Assembly (NCBI GenBank): GCA_017656335.1
Contig: JACDOA010000005.1
Span: 1-64,000, forward strand
Direction: 5' to 3'
Length of the DNA: 64,000 bases
From: Thermosipho sp. (in: thermotogales)
Lineage (GTDB): Bacteria > Thermotogota > Thermotogae > Thermotogales > Fervidobacteriaceae
This document shows positions 9,755 through 20,526 of this stretch, in pieces (position 1 is the stretch's first letter; each line of letters begins with the position of its first letter). The notes beneath the pieces are model-generated. The model did no database searches. It was not told where the DNA came from and saw only the letters and a program-made list of their open reading frames with translations. The translations under genes were made by a program, and so were the position numbers.

Positions 9755-11095
9755 TCACCATACAGAATTATCTATAAAGATTTCTTCTTTGCTAATTACA
9801 ATATCTAAAGGTTTACTAACATTAATTCTTGTTTTTATATTATATGGATATGAAACATTCATTGTTGTTCCCATACCATTTTTCATATCAGATGACGATC
9901 CATATTGCTGTTTTACTTCTAAAGTCCCACTAATCTCCAAATCAACATTCTTATGATCAATATTTACAATTCTAATTTCCTCAACTTGAACATCTTCAAC
10001 AAAATAATGAGTGGCAATAATATCAAGCTCTTCGAATGTTTCATTAATAACAACATCATGTATTTTAAGCCACATAATTTCTTCATACTTACTTCTTAGC
10101 TCCTCTCTTAGCATTTTTATCTTTTCAAAAATTTGTATTAATATCCCAAGTGACTGAAAAACAAATTTTTCACCTTCATCTTGAGATATATTAAACGTCT
10201 TTTCAGAAATATGTGTATACTTACTTAACATATCATATAAATCCACAATTTCTACATATTTTTCCGTATCAAATTGAAGTTTTTCTTTAACAAATTCATC
10301 GCTCAATCCACCTTGAACAGCATATTTTATTCTTTGGCGTCGCGTTGGTCTATTATTACAATCGTCATTGCTTGTTTCTTTCTTATACCAACTACATTTT
10401 TTAATTTTTTCTTCAGGTCCCAACCTTTCATAAACATTTCTCACTAATTCTCGAAAACTGTACGCAAAATTATTAAATCTAAGAGGGTTATCTTTGTATT
10501 TCAATTGACTTAGAGAAGCATCAAGCAATTTTTTTTCGAACTCTGTTAGTTTCTCGTCAATTTGTAACTCTATAATTTCATTTCCCCATTTATTAAACAT
10601 TTGGATTTTTTCATATATCATTTCTATTTCCTCTCTTATTCTAGCCAAATCAAAAGTTTCTCCTTTAAATATAAGTTCCCATTTTACTGGATCAAAATTT
10701 CTAAAAATATCTTCTTGATCAACTCCTTGTATCATATTAATAGAACCAATATTTGAATCAATAAAATTATGATTTCTAGACTTTCCTATCCATTCATCAA
10801 TTCTTTCATCAAAATGTTCAAAATGATTTCTAAATTTTCTTGATTTAATAAGAAAATTATCATCTATGCCTAAAATTTTCCTTAATTTTTCCCCTCTTTC
10901 TTTATGCTTTTTAGAACTTGGCCAAAAAATTTTTGAAATATTAGCTGTTGCAATCAAAAAGCTTTGAATGGAATACCATATAAGTTCCAGATTCATTTCT
11001 TTAATTCCTATATTTAACTGTTCCAAGGCAATTCTTGCAAAGTTACATTGCCGTTCTAATTCGGATAAAAATATTTTTAAAATTATTTTTTTCAT
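9755..11095 (-). CDS. Hypothetical protein with HEPN-like Rx4H motif
   Basis: 446 aa; ...FLIKSRKFRNHFEHFDERID... contains RNHFEH (Rx4H). Second region ...TRRQRIKYAVQGGLSDEFVKEKL...LYDMLSKYTHI. Immediately downstream of rloB on the same strand. Confidence 0.45.
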   Translation of the reverse strand: MKKIILKIFLSELERQCNFARIALEQLNIGIKEMNLELIWYSIQSFLIATANISKIFWPSSKKHKERGEKLRKILGIDDNFLIKSRKFRNHFEHFDERIDEWIGKSRNHNFIDSNIGSINMIQGVDQEDIFRNFDPVKWELIFKGETFDLARIREEIEMIYEKIQMFNKWGNEIIELQIDEKLTEFEKKLLDASLSQLKYKDNPLRFNNFAYSFRELVRNVYERLGPEEKIKKCSWYKKETSNDDCNNRPTRRQRIKYAVQGGLSDEFVKEKLQFDTEKYVEIVDLYDMLSKYTHISEKTFNISQDEGEKFVFQSLGILIQIFEKIKMLREELRSKYEEIMWLKIHDVVINETFEELDIIATHYFVEDVQVEEIRIVNIDHKNVDLEISGTLEVKQQYGSSSDMKNGMGTTMNVSYPYNIKTRINVSKPLDIVISKEEIFIDNSVW

Positions 11096-11122
11096 TTTCC
11101 ACCTTTTTATCTATTAAAGTTT

Positions 11123-11758
11123 TTATTTCAAAAATTTTTCAAGTTCAATGACTAATTTATAAACAAGAGTTGAGGGATTCTTTGAAGAAGGCTTTGTGTT
11201 ACCTTGCTTTTTGTGCTCATCTTCCATTCTTTTTGCGTTTTCAATAGCTGAATATTTTTTATCAGCGAGTTTATAATAAACATCATCTAAATTTTTCCTG
11301 TATACAGGAAATCTATTTTTTAGTTTTTTTATACAATCTTTAGTTGTTAATGGTGTATTATAATAATCAAAATGCAACAAAAGCCAATATTCAAAGCATG
11401 GAATGGAATATGCAACATTCATCTTATTTCTATAAATTGCCTTGCTAACAATGCTATCAAATTCTTCATCACTTAAATCATCTTTGTCAAAAACAATCCA
11501 GATTTGGTCATATGTTATACTTTCATTTTTTACTTTATTTTGAGTAAATTTTAATAGAGAGTTGCCAGGCCTTCCTTTCCCTATAACTTCTATTTCTACG
11601 TTTGAAATTCTTGCCTCCTTTCTAAAACCATCAAAATAAAATTTCTCTGATTTTTCACCTTCACAAACTATTAATATTATAGGTTTTGGAGGCCGAATAT
11701 TTTTTCTACGCCTATTTTTACTTTTAAAAAAGTTACTTCTCTTTCCCATGCCTGTCAA
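11123..11758 (-). CDS. rloB: RloB-like protein (abortive-infection associated)
   Basis: KPIILIVCEGEKSEKFYFDGFRKEARISNVEIEVIGKGRPGNSLLKF...DQIWIVFDKDDL...SIPCFEYWLLLHFDYYNTPLT. Confidence 0.85.
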   Translation of the reverse strand: MTGMGKRSNFFKSKNRRRKNIRPPKPIILIVCEGEKSEKFYFDGFRKEARISNVEIEVIGKGRPGNSLLKFTQNKVKNESITYDQIWIVFDKDDLSDEEFDSIVSKAIYRNKMNVAYSIPCFEYWLLLHFDYYNTPLTTKDCIKKLKNRFPVYRKNLDDVYYKLADKKYSAIENAKRMEDEHKKQGNTKPSSKNPSTLVYKLVIELEKFLK

Positions 11759-13022
11759 ACCCTTCTAAAAAATCTTTTACAAAAGGTACTGCACCATACC
11801 TTCCTTTCAGATACTCTTTCTCAAAATTAGCTTCTTTCCTGACAGATTTTATTTCAAGCAAAGAATACAATTCAGAGCTTCCATTTTTATTTTTATCAAC
11901 AAACCAAATTTGATCCTTTCTAAAAATCTTAGGGGTTAAAATGGAAGTGTTATGTGTAGTAAAAACCAGCTGAGCATTATTTTTGTTTTTTTCAGAATTG
12001 AAAATTTCAACTACTCCTTTTAATAACGTAGGATGTAACTGTGTGTCAAGTTCATCTATAAACAGTATTTTTCCTTCTTTTAATGCATAAATAATTTCAC
12101 CAATTATATTGAAAAGTTTTTTTGTTCCAGCAGATTCTTCTTCTTCAAAATCAAATTTTTTTAAATCAATAATATTTCCATTTTCATCGTATACATTATG
12201 ATATGTATAAAGTTTTACATTAAATAGCTTATCCGGTTTTCCAATATTAGCATCTACAATTGCATTTTTTACCAAATTGGGCAATTTTGATATATCTATT
12301 TCATTCTTTGTATATTCGAAATCTACTATGTCAAAGTCTGCCTTTTTTAAAAAACTAAGTATTTCTTCCTTTGTAATTTTCCCTTCTTCAAATAAATTTA
12401 GAGTTCGAGACGGAGAAGAAAAATAAGGAAATTCCCACATTATAACGTTAATCTTTTTGAAAAAGCTAACTATTTCTCTTGCGAGCATACTATTCCATTG
12501 AGCAAGTGAAGAAAGAAAGAGTGTGTTTTCAGTTGTTTTCTCTTCCACACCTTTTGCTTCAGAAAAATTTCCTCTTTCTATCTTTTGGCCTATTCTTTCA
12601 AATATTTTGGCTTCTTTTAATCTTTTGTTTTCAAGATTTGCGCGAAACAACCATTCACTTTTAATTTTTTTACCATCAACTTCAAATCCATATCTATATA
12701 TAAAATTTCCATTGATAAATCTACTCTCAAATATTGTAGATTCTTCTAAGCTTTTGTGATTTAACTTGAATTTTTCAACAACTGGAAACAAATCTTCGGA
12801 AAAAAGATTAGAATTCAAAATAAAAAACCTATAAATACCCAAGGCTCTAATAAAGTTACTCTTCCCTCCAGCATTCGGACCATAAATAGCTGCACTTTTG
12901 AGTAGATTGAATTTCCCTTCTTTGAATACCGCTGGATGTTCTTCTTCCCCATCTGCTATCATGGAAAATTCTGTTATTTCTTTAAAAGAACGGTAATTAT
13001 AAACCTTGAAATCAACCAACAT
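11733..13022 (-). CDS. rloA: RloA-like AAA ATPase (AbiLi-like)
   Basis: AAIYGPNAGGKSNFIRAL Walker A; ILFIDELDTQLHPTLLKGVVEIF; overlaps rloB start by 26 bp. Confidence 0.85.
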   Translation of the reverse strand: MLVDFKVYNYRSFKEITEFSMIADGEEEHPAVFKEGKFNLLKSAAIYGPNAGGKSNFIRALGIYRFFILNSNLFSEDLFPVVEKFKLNHKSLEESTIFESRFINGNFIYRYGFEVDGKKIKSEWLFRANLENKRLKEAKIFERIGQKIERGNFSEAKGVEEKTTENTLFLSSLAQWNSMLAREIVSFFKKINVIMWEFPYFSSPSRTLNLFEEGKITKEEILSFLKKADFDIVDFEYTKNEIDISKLPNLVKNAIVDANIGKPDKLFNVKLYTYHNVYDENGNIIDLKKFDFEEEESAGTKKLFNIIGEIIYALKEGKILFIDELDTQLHPTLLKGVVEIFNSEKNKNNAQLVFTTHNTSILTPKIFRKDQIWFVDKNKNGSSELYSLLEIKSVRKEANFEKEYLKGRYGAVPFVKDFLEGFDRHGKEK

Positions 13023-13284
13023 ATTATCACTCTCCTAAAATGCAGAAAAATATAAGCACTTATATTCTATCACATTTGTATTATAAAATCAAAATTTGTT
13101 CAATTTTTGCAAATTGCATGTTTATCCTAAGTGTTTATTCAATTTTAATTATTTGTTATTAACCATTAATTAAGTTTGGTAGATATTATTTTGAATTTTC
13201 CATTTGCAGATCAATATATTAACTTTTTTCATTACTTATTGTTATTATTTCAATCATAATGCTTCTATTTTGTAATAAATCACT

Positions 13285-13335
13285 GATGCATCATTTCTTT
13301 AACATGACGCATCATTTTTTGAAATAATGCATCAT
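13285..13335. repeat. Three copies of TGCATCAT-like 10-mer at about 20-21 bp spacing
   Basis: GATGCATCAT (13285), GACGCATCAT (13306), AATGCATCAT (13326) upstream of the rloAB operon. Confidence 0.6.
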
Positions 13336-13647
13336 AGGTGTATCTCAACTTCTAGCCCATATAGTAAATAATAAACTAACCACTTATTATACATAACTTA
13401 AAAAACAGAAGAAGTTCTTTCAATTTTTATACATTAATCACTAGTTTTATATACAAAATGTAAAAGTCAAAATTTTTTCCAAATATATTTCAACCAACTT
13501 TATAATATAGAACTTTTAGCACTAATAACACTTCTTTTTGCAGGCAGAACAAAGTAGGACTAAAAAGGCAACATAATAGGGAGCAGAGTAACAAAAAGGA
13601 TATCATCCTGAGACATCAGTCCAGGAACCTGTTTTTCCCAACTCTCG

Positions 13648-15021
13648 TCACCCCGGCCAATCTTGCCATCCTTTTTCTTTACTAAATTTAACAAAATAGA
13701 CATTCTCATCTATTTCACAAAGGTTTTCTTCAAAACCACTTTTTGAAACTAAAATATAATAATCTACATTTAGTTGTAGTTTTTCAACTTTGTTTTTTAA
13801 ATTATAAAAATCCTTTATATTCATTTTTCTATTTCTCCATTTTATTTCAGCAACATATACTTTACCTTCTTTGTCTTTACCAAGCATATCTATTTCAACA
13901 TCTTTTTTCCAGTAATTTCCTGCCTCAATCAAATTAAAACGTTTTTTTAAGTAAATTACACTTTGTTTTTCAAATTCAAATGAAACATATTGTGGCAGAT
14001 CTTTTTTTATCAATTTCAAAACGTTTTCATATTCATTTAAGTCTACGCTTTCCTTATAAGGGAAAATATATCTATACCAGAATCTAAATAATTGGTCGTC
14101 AATTACATACAAAAAATTCTTGGTTCTATGTGGATTTTTTAGAAGTGCAGGAGTAATTCTTTTTATCAACTTTAAGTTAATAAGTGATTTTAAATATGGT
14201 TGTATCTTTCGAGAATCATTTTCCCCGATAAATGATGTAATTTCATTTACTTTATTTTTACCACTTGCAAGTGCTTCAAGTATAGATTGATAGATTGCAG
14301 GTTCTCTTAATTCCTGATATAAAATAAAATATGGCTCTTCCTTTAATGGAGCACCAAGTTTTAAAAATAGATTTTCAATATTTGTATATAAATTTGTATT
14401 TTCATCCCATAAAGTTAGATAATATGGTATACCTCCAAGTATTGAATAAGTTTCAATTAATCGGTGAAAATCATATTCGGGTATGAAAAGTTTTAAATGT
14501 TCAAAAGGGATAGGATTTAATTTTAAACTCCCGGTCTTTCTTCCATATAATGGATTTTTATAAGTTAATATACCTTCCATAAAACTAATGCTTGAACCAC
14601 AAAGAATAAGTTTGATTTTAGAATCATCAAACTCATCTAATAAAATTTGCAGAATAGAAATTATTTCCTCATTTTTTTCTGCAAGATATTGAAATTCATC
14701 GAGAATGACAATTATATTTTCCTTTTTTGAAAAATTAAATAAAATTCTAAATGCGTCTTCCCAATTTTCAAACTTTATATTCCCTAAATTTAGAAAATTC
14801 CCAACGCTTCTGGAAAAATTATTTAATTGTTCAGTTTTCGATATTTTTCTTGCTGTATAAAACAAAGTTTTTTTACTCTTTGAAACTTCTTTTAGCAAAA
14901 CACTTTTTCCAACACGCCTTCTACCATATAATATGAAAACTTCCTTTTTGTGAGAGTTAAGTACTTTATTAAAAAGTTCTTTTTCTTCGAATCTATTTAT
15001 AAAAATAATACCACCACCCAT
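13648..15021 (-). CDS. Archaeal-type ATPase (DUF234-like)
   Basis: YGRRRVGKSVLLKEVSKSKKTLF Walker A; IIVILDEFQYLAEKNEE; C-terminal VEIDMLGKDKEGKVYVAEIKW. Confidence 0.85.
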   Translation of the reverse strand: MGGGIIFINRFEEKELFNKVLNSHKKEVFILYGRRRVGKSVLLKEVSKSKKTLFYTARKISKTEQLNNFSRSVGNFLNLGNIKFENWEDAFRILFNFSKKENIIVILDEFQYLAEKNEEIISILQILLDEFDDSKIKLILCGSSISFMEGILTYKNPLYGRKTGSLKLNPIPFEHLKLFIPEYDFHRLIETYSILGGIPYYLTLWDENTNLYTNIENLFLKLGAPLKEEPYFILYQELREPAIYQSILEALASGKNKVNEITSFIGENDSRKIQPYLKSLINLKLIKRITPALLKNPHRTKNFLYVIDDQLFRFWYRYIFPYKESVDLNEYENVLKLIKKDLPQYVSFEFEKQSVIYLKKRFNLIEAGNYWKKDVEIDMLGKDKEGKVYVAEIKWRNRKMNIKDFYNLKNKVEKLQLNVDYYILVSKSGFEENLCEIDENVYFVKFSKEKGWQDWPG

Positions 15022-15572
15022 CTAATATAACTATATATAATTATACTAATTATAATTATACTAATCTTATTTAGTATTATATCACAAAAAAGAAAAAATA
15101 CCAAATTTGTCAATCTAGTTATTTTCTATTATTGCGGGTAAAAAATTGCATTTTCACTAATCCATTTTTTGTTTTAATATAATTTTCTTCCTTCAAGTTT
15201 TTCCGGAAGCAATAGTACTTCCTCTATATTTCTAATTGTAGGAGATACTTTAAAATTAACGCCAAATGCCCCAAAATTATTTGCATATTTTCAATATTCG
15301 GAAATACTTTTCTAAAAGATGAAGTTATTTTCCTAATTCCACACAACATGAGGTAGTAGGTACCACTATAACCAAGGTTTTAATCAAAGAAACTATACCA
15401 TTTGCATATACTTGAAAAAATAAAAAGAGTAAACTGACCAACCACTAACGCACTTTAAATCTTCTTTTTGGTAATTTTGTTAATCGTAAGCATAATGTGG
15501 TTTTTTATCCCCACAACTTCTGTATGGTTTAAAGTAGATACTTTTTTTCAAACCTTAAATTTTTTACTTCGT

Positions 15573-17288
15573 TTATTTTATCATCTGTAAAGAAATAAGT
15601 TTTCTATATTTTTCAGACTTTTTAATTAATTCATCATGTAAACCTTCATCTTCTATTTTTCCATCATCAAGCAAAAATATCTTATCACTGTTTCGAATAG
15701 TTGAAAGTCTATGTGCAACAAATAAGACTATTTTTCCTCTTTCTTTCTCATTAATAAGTATCTTATGAATCTCTTCCTCTGTCTTTGAGTCAACATTTGC
15801 GGTAAATTCATCAAGTACTAATACATCAGGAGCCCCCACTAATGCTCTTGCAAGAGCAAGAAGTTGTTTTTGCCCACCCGAGAGATTGACCTCTCCCAAA
15901 AGTGTATCTAACTTTTGTGGAAGATTTTCTACAAATTTGCTTACAGCTGTTTCATTAATAATTTTTTCAAATTCTTTATCTGGAATATCTCTTCCCATTA
16001 GTATATTTTCTTTTATAGAACAATATTTGAAAAATACTGGTGACTGCTCTACAAAACCTATCTTTTTTCTAAGAATTGTTAATTTTTCAGTCCAATCTTC
16101 ACTATTAACAATTATATTCCCTTCATTTGGTTTATATAAACCTGTTAGTATATTTAAAGTAGTGGTCTTTCCAACTCCACTTTCCCCCACAAGAGCGTAA
16201 ATTTTCCCTTTTTCTAGCTTCATATTAATCCCTTTTAATATCTCTTTATCTTCATATTTAAATTTGACACCTTTTAACTCTAATTTGCCTATTTTGTCTG
16301 CAAGCTTTCCTTTTTTAATCCTTTCCTCTTCATATTCAAGTATATCTTTTATTCTTGTGATACTTCCATATGAACTTCTGTAAGTAACATTTGCCTGCAT
16401 CAAAAGTTGTATTGGGTTTGCCAGTGCCTGCATATATGCCCAGAATGCAATTAACGTACCTAAAGTCATCTTTCCATCTAAAATTTGATAACCTCCATAC
16501 CAGAAAAGTGCTAATGCAATTATTCCAAACATTGTATTTCCCAGAACCGCTACAAGTTTTATCACCCTTGTAAAAGCTTTTTTTGTTTGAATATAATCAT
16601 CCTGGAATCTTTCAAAGTGTTTATTTATCCAATTTAAAGGATATATAATTTTCAATGCTTTTATATTTTCCAAAATGTTTAATATTACGTCTGATAAAAT
16701 CCCAAATTTTTTTCTCTCTTTTTGACTAAGTTTTTCTGCTTTTGTATTTAGAATCATAATTCCAAACCATGATATTATCATAAGAGTGAGAGGTAACAAT
16801 GCGAGTTTCCAGTTAAGAAAAAACATAATTGCTAATATTCCAAAAATTTGGGTAAGTGCTAATAACATTATTGGAAAGAACTGAGAAGCCAAAATCCCAA
16901 CTTGTTCTATATCGGAGATTAGTTTTGAAACCTGTTCCCCCACTTTATTTACCATAAAATAATTAAAAGGAACTTTCATAAATTTATTTATAATTTCTCT
17001 CTGTAAATCTCTTTTTACCTTAATAGCTGTAAATTCAAACCAAACTTCTCCCAAATAACTAAAAATCGTAGCAAGTAGTAATAAACCCATTAATCCTAAA
17101 ATATAATTTAACAATATTCTATAATCCCCTGATGGGATAGCTTTATCTATAATTTGTTTAAATAAAAGAGGTATAAGAATCCCTCCACCAGACTCGATTA
17201 TGACAAGAATTGATGTAACAACTTGACGCCTCCAGTACCTTTTAAATAATACCCTTAAAAATCGTTTTACACTTTTCTTTTCTTCCAC
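15573..17288 (-). CDS. ABC transporter, fused permease/ATP-binding protein
   Basis: ALVGESGVGKTTTLNILTGLY, LSGGQKQLLALARAL, VLVLDEFTANVD; six-TM N-terminal domain. Confidence 0.92.
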   Translation of the reverse strand: MEEKKSVKRFLRVLFKRYWRRQVVTSILVIIESGGGILIPLLFKQIIDKAIPSGDYRILLNYILGLMGLLLLATIFSYLGEVWFEFTAIKVKRDLQREIINKFMKVPFNYFMVNKVGEQVSKLISDIEQVGILASQFFPIMLLALTQIFGILAIMFFLNWKLALLPLTLMIISWFGIMILNTKAEKLSQKERKKFGILSDVILNILENIKALKIIYPLNWINKHFERFQDDYIQTKKAFTRVIKLVAVLGNTMFGIIALALFWYGGYQILDGKMTLGTLIAFWAYMQALANPIQLLMQANVTYRSSYGSITRIKDILEYEEERIKKGKLADKIGKLELKGVKFKYEDKEILKGINMKLEKGKIYALVGESGVGKTTTLNILTGLYKPNEGNIIVNSEDWTEKLTILRKKIGFVEQSPVFFKYCSIKENILMGRDIPDKEFEKIINETAVSKFVENLPQKLDTLLGEVNLSGGQKQLLALARALVGAPDVLVLDEFTANVDSKTEEEIHKILINEKERGKIVLFVAHRLSTIRNSDKIFLLDDGKIEDEGLHDELIKKSEKYRKLISLQMIK

Positions 17289-17446
17289 CCTTTTCGCCCC
17301 CTTTTTTATTTATATCACTATCCATATGGTTTTCAAATTTTGTCTCATCTGAAGCAGGCTAATAATGCAGATTTTGAACTTAATTTTTTATAAGATTTTA
17401 AACAAATCTATTTTTTGTGGTATAACTATAACAGGAGAAGATAACA

Positions 17447-19036
17447 ATGAATAAAATTTTAAAAAGTTCGAAAGTCATTTTTAAATATGGTGCCTTTTCG
17501 CTTCCATTTGTGAATTATCTTTTAAAAAACTCCAGTTCAAACATCTGGAATTCTTTCTTTTTGACACTTAAATACTCTTGGAAAGGTGATTACAAAAAAG
17601 CTATACACAAAATAGACAGTGCCGTGAAAAATTGCAGTTCAAAAACTGTGAAGTATTTTTTCCTGGCTAATAAACTTTCATTCTTGAAGAACATTGGACA
17701 GATAGATTCTAAACTGTACAAATATTTGAAGCGTGAATTACCACGGATGTCAAAAGCAGCAAGGAATAGTGTGATGAATATATTGATAAACATAGAAGCA
17801 AGTGGATTTGAACCAGTTAGACATATTAGATTATGGGGGAATAGATGTGAACTTAACAATACAACACTTGCCTTTTTACATCTTGCACAAGCACGGAGAC
17901 ATGCAAATCAGGGTAAATTGTCTTCCGCAACTCACCACTACATACAAGCGTACTGGTTATCAAAAAAAATCCCCCATCCATCTGGAATTGTTAGTTCTCT
18001 TAACGATCTTGCATGGGATATAAGAAATGTTCATCCATTCTTGGCTTATTCCATTTCACAAAAAGCAACTTTTTGGCTTGGATATTATCGTGAAACACCT
18101 GGAAATTTGTTTGGCACACTTGATACATTGTTTGTTATCGAAGAAAATCTTCATCTTCTTTCTATTTCACATACTGCAAAAATCATTACAACTTTATCTT
18201 ACCCAGAAAAATACGTAAAACTTTTTGAAAAATCGAAAAAACTTGTCCCAAATTATAACATCTCATCATACAAAAACACGAAAGAGCTCCGGGAATACCT
18301 TAGAAATATTATAAAATCTTATCGAAAAGAAAATGTTAGTATAAGAGGTTTATATGAAATACTTTCAGGAAAAACCAATAAAATACGGGGAAATACTTTA
18401 AAAAAGATAATCATTGGAAAAGAGCTAAATATTAAATCACACTTTCCAATTTACAATGAACTTTTGAAAATGGAACTAAGAAAAAATTTTAACAAAGCCA
18501 TAAAAGAAATAGAAAACATGTACTTGCTAGATAGAAAAAAGCTTTTTATAACTACATATATGTCTCAATTAAAGAGAAAAAAATTTTATCTTTCTAGAAA
18601 AGATAAATTTATGGAAGCATATGAATCACTTAAGAATATAGAAAAATTTAAAAGACTAATGGCAAAAAAATATACAACTATGGAATTTGCGGTAGATATG
18701 GTAAAAGCTCACCCATATATAGAAGGACGGAAACTAGTAGTGGGAAAAGCACTAAACAGAATGGGGATAAAAAGTTTAGAAAAATTTATCCAGATATATA
18801 TAGAATTTGATGAAAATGAAAGAAAATTAATAGACAGATTTCTAAGAAATTATGGAAGATATGAAGGAATAAACTTTGAAACAAAAGTAAAAGGTCCTGA
18901 ATGTGTGAAGGTATTCGCAAGAAAATTTCAGCTCAAAGTACAACCTACCTTTTTAGCTTACTGGTGTGAAGAGGATGGAAGAGTGAGAAGAAAACTTGAG
19001 AGAATTTTAAAAATGATAACAAGTTCTGAATTGTAA
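17447..19036 (+). CDS. Hypothetical protein (helical, TPR-like)
   Basis: 529 aa intact ORF; repeated helical character, no recognised catalytic motif. Confidence 0.6.
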   Translation: MNKILKSSKVIFKYGAFSLPFVNYLLKNSSSNIWNSFFLTLKYSWKGDYKKAIHKIDSAVKNCSSKTVKYFFLANKLSFLKNIGQIDSKLYKYLKRELPRMSKAARNSVMNILINIEASGFEPVRHIRLWGNRCELNNTTLAFLHLAQARRHANQGKLSSATHHYIQAYWLSKKIPHPSGIVSSLNDLAWDIRNVHPFLAYSISQKATFWLGYYRETPGNLFGTLDTLFVIEENLHLLSISHTAKIITTLSYPEKYVKLFEKSKKLVPNYNISSYKNTKELREYLRNIIKSYRKENVSIRGLYEILSGKTNKIRGNTLKKIIIGKELNIKSHFPIYNELLKMELRKNFNKAIKEIENMYLLDRKKLFITTYMSQLKRKKFYLSRKDKFMEAYESLKNIEKFKRLMAKKYTTMEFAVDMVKAHPYIEGRKLVVGKALNRMGIKSLEKFIQIYIEFDENERKLIDRFLRNYGRYEGINFETKVKGPECVKVFARKFQLKVQPTFLAYWCEEDGRVRRKLERILKMITSSEL

Positions 19037-19065
19037 GTGTCAATATACAATTAGTCAATCTATAC

Positions 19066-20219
19066 TGCACCCCTGAAGAATTGGACAGAAAAAAGATGGC
19101 AATAATTCTGGAAGGTCTTCGTCGAGAAAAGAGTGTTTCTCAAATTTGCAGAGAACATGGGATTTCTCAAGCTCAATATTACAAATGGAGAGACAAGTTT
19201 CTTGAAGGTGCAAAAGAAGGATTGGAAAACGGAAAGAAATCCAGAGTTCAACAACTTGAAGAAAAAATTGAAGAACTTGAAAAGGTAATTGGTAAACAAA
19301 CCATAGTCATTGAGACATTAAAAAAAACTGTAATACATCCAGGAAACGGGAAATAGTATTATTGCTTGTTAATAAAGGATTTAGTATCTCAGAAGCGTTG
19401 AAATATTTGAAAATCAGCAGAAGTACATATTACTACAAGCCCAGAAAATACAGTAGAAAAACAGATGATGAAAAGATACTCAAGGAAATAGAAGAGCTCA
19501 AAAGAGAACATCCATACTGGGGATATCGTTGAATCTGGGCAATGTTGAGGAAAAAAAGGCAATAATATCATCAACCAAAAGAAGGTATACCGAATAATGA
19601 AAGAAAATGGATTACTTTTCAAAATTAAACACAAAAAAGCTTGTAGAACCATTCAAAAGAAAATAAAGCCAAATAGACATAGAGAGGTACTTGGAATAGA
19701 TATGACAAAGATACTCACAAGAGATGCAGGTTGGGTATATTATGTAGTAGTAGTAATAGATTGATATACAAGAGAAATACTTGGATCGGAAATAAGTCTT
19801 AGGTGTAGAACGGAAGAATGGTTAAAAGCTTTGAACAAAGCTTTAAATAATGGATATCCTAAAGGAGTACGAGGAAAAGAAGTAAAACTGGTAAGTGATA
19901 ATGGAAGTCAACCGACAAGCAGGAAGTTTTTGGAAGAATGTAATGTGTTGGGGATAAAGCAGATATTCACAAGCTACAACAATCCAAAAGGAAATGCAAA
20001 TACAGAAAGATATTTTAGAACATACAAAGAAGAAGTTGCATGGGTAATGGATAATCCAGGATATGAAGAGCTAATTGAAAAAACGAAGATGTTTGAGAGA
20101 TTTTACAAGGAAGAATATCCACACAGTGCGCTAGGATACAAGAGTCCAAAAGAGGTATTTGAAGAAACCTTGAGCTTACACAAAATTGCTTGATTTTTTG
20201 TCCAGTTTTTCGGGGTGCA
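19066..20219 (+). mobile_element. IS3-family element with decayed orfB
   Basis: OrfA 19081-19356 (HTH, coiled coil); orfB broken by in-frame TGA codons (WGYR*IWAML, ID*YTREI) and a frameshift; intact orfB tail 19831-20193 (SDNGSQPTS...YKSPKEVFEETLSLHKIA); termini TGCACCCC...GGGGTGCA. Confidence 0.85.
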
Positions 20220-20330
20220 TTACAACTTACCTTTCTATCATCCTAACACATGCAACAAAAATGTTTTTTAAGCGTATGTAAGGAAAAATGTTATTCAGGG
20301 TTTAGTTGAATGAAATGTCCTTGGTTTTTA

Positions 20331-20485
20331 TTTTTTCACCAACCTTGTTAACCTCGCTAATTTTCGTTAATTATAAGATTCTTTGTTGCTAACGCTCTTC
20401 GAAATAATGTAGAGATAGAATGCTAACATTTGCCAAATTGTCGAAAGCTGTCAAAATTTGTCGAGCTTGTCGATGGTGTCGAATA
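20331..20485. repeat. Phased repeat module copy 1 (upstream of ATPase gene)
   Basis: TTTTTTCACCAACCTTGTTAACCTCGCTAATTTTCGTTAATTAT (20331-20374) and TTGTCGAAAGCTGTCAAAATTTGTCGAGCTTGTCGATGGTGTCGAA (20438-20483). Confidence 0.8.
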
Positions 20486-20526
20486 TGTTATAATTTGTTT
20501 GAAGATATAGATTAGGAGGTGGCTTT

